Assembly (NCBI RefSeq): GCF_002251385.1
Contig: NZ_NPJJ01000057.1
Location: forward strand, 62,001 to 126,000
Origin: Prevotella sp. P5-108
GTDB lineage: Bacteria; Bacteroidota; Bacteroidia; Bacteroidales; Bacteroidaceae
Length of the DNA: 64,000 bases
Reading direction: 5' to 3'
The stretch's first letter is position 1; each line of letters starts with the position of its first letter. A program made the position numbers and the translations under genes. Shown piece after piece: positions 63,325 to 64,000 of the stretch. The notes under the pieces are model-generated. The model was not told where the DNA came from and made no database searches. It saw only the letters and a program-made list of their open reading frames with translations.

Positions 63325-64000
63325 CTACAGGCCACGGGCCTTGAGCAGTCCGGAAGCGTCGGGAGAGGTCATGCCTGTGAAGTCGGTGAACATCTCCATC
63401 TGGTCCTTGGTGTTGCCACGGCTGAGGATTTTCTCGCGGAACGCCTTGCCCACTGCGGGGTCAAGGGCGCCATGCTTGGCAAAATAGTCGGCAATGTTGA
63501 CTGCCAGCACCTCGGTCCACAGATAGCTGTAGTAACCGGCAGCATAGCCACCGCCCCATACGTGGTTGAAGTAAGAGGTGGAATAGCGTGGAGGTATCTG
63601 CGCGTTGAGCAGGCCCACCTTCTTGAGCGCCTGGCTCTCAAAGAGAGGAGCCTTGTCGGCGGTGGGCACCTCGTCGGCCTTCATCAGATGCCAAGCCATA
63701 TCGACGCTGGTGGCGGCAAGGTTCTCGCCCAGAGCGTAGGCGGTCTGGAAATTGATGCTCTCGAGCATGCGCTTCTTCAGGTCGGCAGGCATGGGAGCTC
63801 CGGTGACGGAGTGGCGCACGTAGTGGTCGAATATCTCGGGGATGGAGGCAAACGACTCGTTGAACTGAGAAGGCATCTCGACGAAGTCGCGGGCTACGGC
63901 TGTACCGGAGAGCGTGTTGTAGCGGCAGTCGGACAACATGCCATGCAGGGCGTGACCAAACTCATGGAAGAGCGTGGTGGCCTCGTCCCAGGTGAGGAGT
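63325..64000 (-). CDS. M3-family zinc metallopeptidase, N-terminal part outside window
   Basis: C-terminal 225 residues of a thimet-oligopeptidase/peptidyl-dipeptidase Dcp-type enzyme. The zinc motif HEFGHALHGM is visible at the window edge (LLTWDEATTLFHEFGHALHGM). It is followed by FVEMPSQFNESFASIPEIFDHYVRH, containing the third-ligand glutamate region, and a C-terminal YSTSYFNHVWGGGYAAGYYSYLWTEVLAVNIADYF typical of the family. It cleaves short peptides, usually with two-residue release in Dcp. Convergent with fba. Confidence 0.95.
   Translation of the reverse strand, partial: LLTWDEATTLFHEFGHALHGMLSDCRYNTLSGTAVARDFVEMPSQFNESFASIPEIFDHYVRHSVTGAPMPADLKKRMLESINFQTAYALGENLAATSVDMAWHLMKADEVPTADKAPLFESQALKKVGLLNAQIPPRYSTSYFNHVWGGGYAAGYYSYLWTEVLAVNIADYFAKHGALDPAVGKAFREKILSRGNTKDQMEMFTDFTGMTSPDASGLLKARGL

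Overview
This is a 64 kb chromosomal segment of a Bacteroidales bacterium with fairly high GC. Several signs agree on this. Promoters carry the Bacteroidetes -7 box TAnnTTTG, often with a TTTG/TTGG box about 19-20 bp upstream, and Shine-Dalgarno sites are absent. Gene families are typical of the order: DUF3575, DUF6562 and DUF4251 proteins, OstA-like protein, paired SurA-type isomerases, and outer-membrane receptors of the CarboxypepD_reg/OMP_b-brl type. The dxs-trkA-trkH and guaB-PPIase-surA-ostA-mutL gene orders also fit. Prevotellaceae or Muribaculaceae are plausible, but I cannot decide between them.

Layout. 1-4.0 kb: trkH (cut by the window edge), trkA and dxs. 4.0-5.3 kb: gene-free, repeat-rich DNA. 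5.4-6.7 kb: ECF sigma factor with two small membrane proteins. 6.8-12.8 kb: asd, a CPA2 antiporter, a LolD-like ATPase, a CvfB-like S1 protein, a small inserted and frameshifted gene, and rpsO. 13-19.1 kb: typA and a three-gene surface-protein operon. 19.7-24.5 kb: a secreted protein, asnS, an RsuA/RluB-type pseudouridine synthase with a Gly/Gln/Arg repeat tail, and purB. 24.6-25.1 kb: two tandem tRNA-Val(UAC) units. 25.1-26.2 kb: a gene-free 21-bp satellite. 26.3-36.0 kb: an OmpA-family porin and the mutL/ostA/surA/PPIase/guaB cluster. 36.5-47.5 kb: two related TonB-dependent receptors flanking an EmrAB/TolC-like efflux operon and its divergent AraC regulator. 47.7-56.5 kb: two envelope proteins and an RND efflux operon that ends in an LpxA-family acyltransferase. 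57-64 kb: metY, cysK, a ZIP metal transporter, a FucP-like sugar transporter, class II aldolase and an M3 peptidase (cut by the window edge).

Most genes are housekeeping or envelope biogenesis. LPS transport (OstA-like), outer-membrane protein folding (SurA-type PPIases), lipid A acylation (LpxA-like), two tripartite pumps and several surface proteins all concern the outer membrane.

The most unusual content lies between genes. Four separate loci carry the same architecture: exactly four 16-bp near-palindromes (CGTnnC-N4-GnnACG) at a strict 22-bp period, with flanks that tend to be inverted copies of each other. One of these runs directly into a long degenerate 21-bp satellite that contains a 105-bp (5 x 21) higher-order repeat. 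Other intergenic arrays have periods of 21, 22 or 42 bp. I treat these as a candidate undescribed class of helically phased intergenic repeat. A second notable event is a small low-GC insertion after the cvfB-like gene, flanked by two copies of that gene's 3' end.
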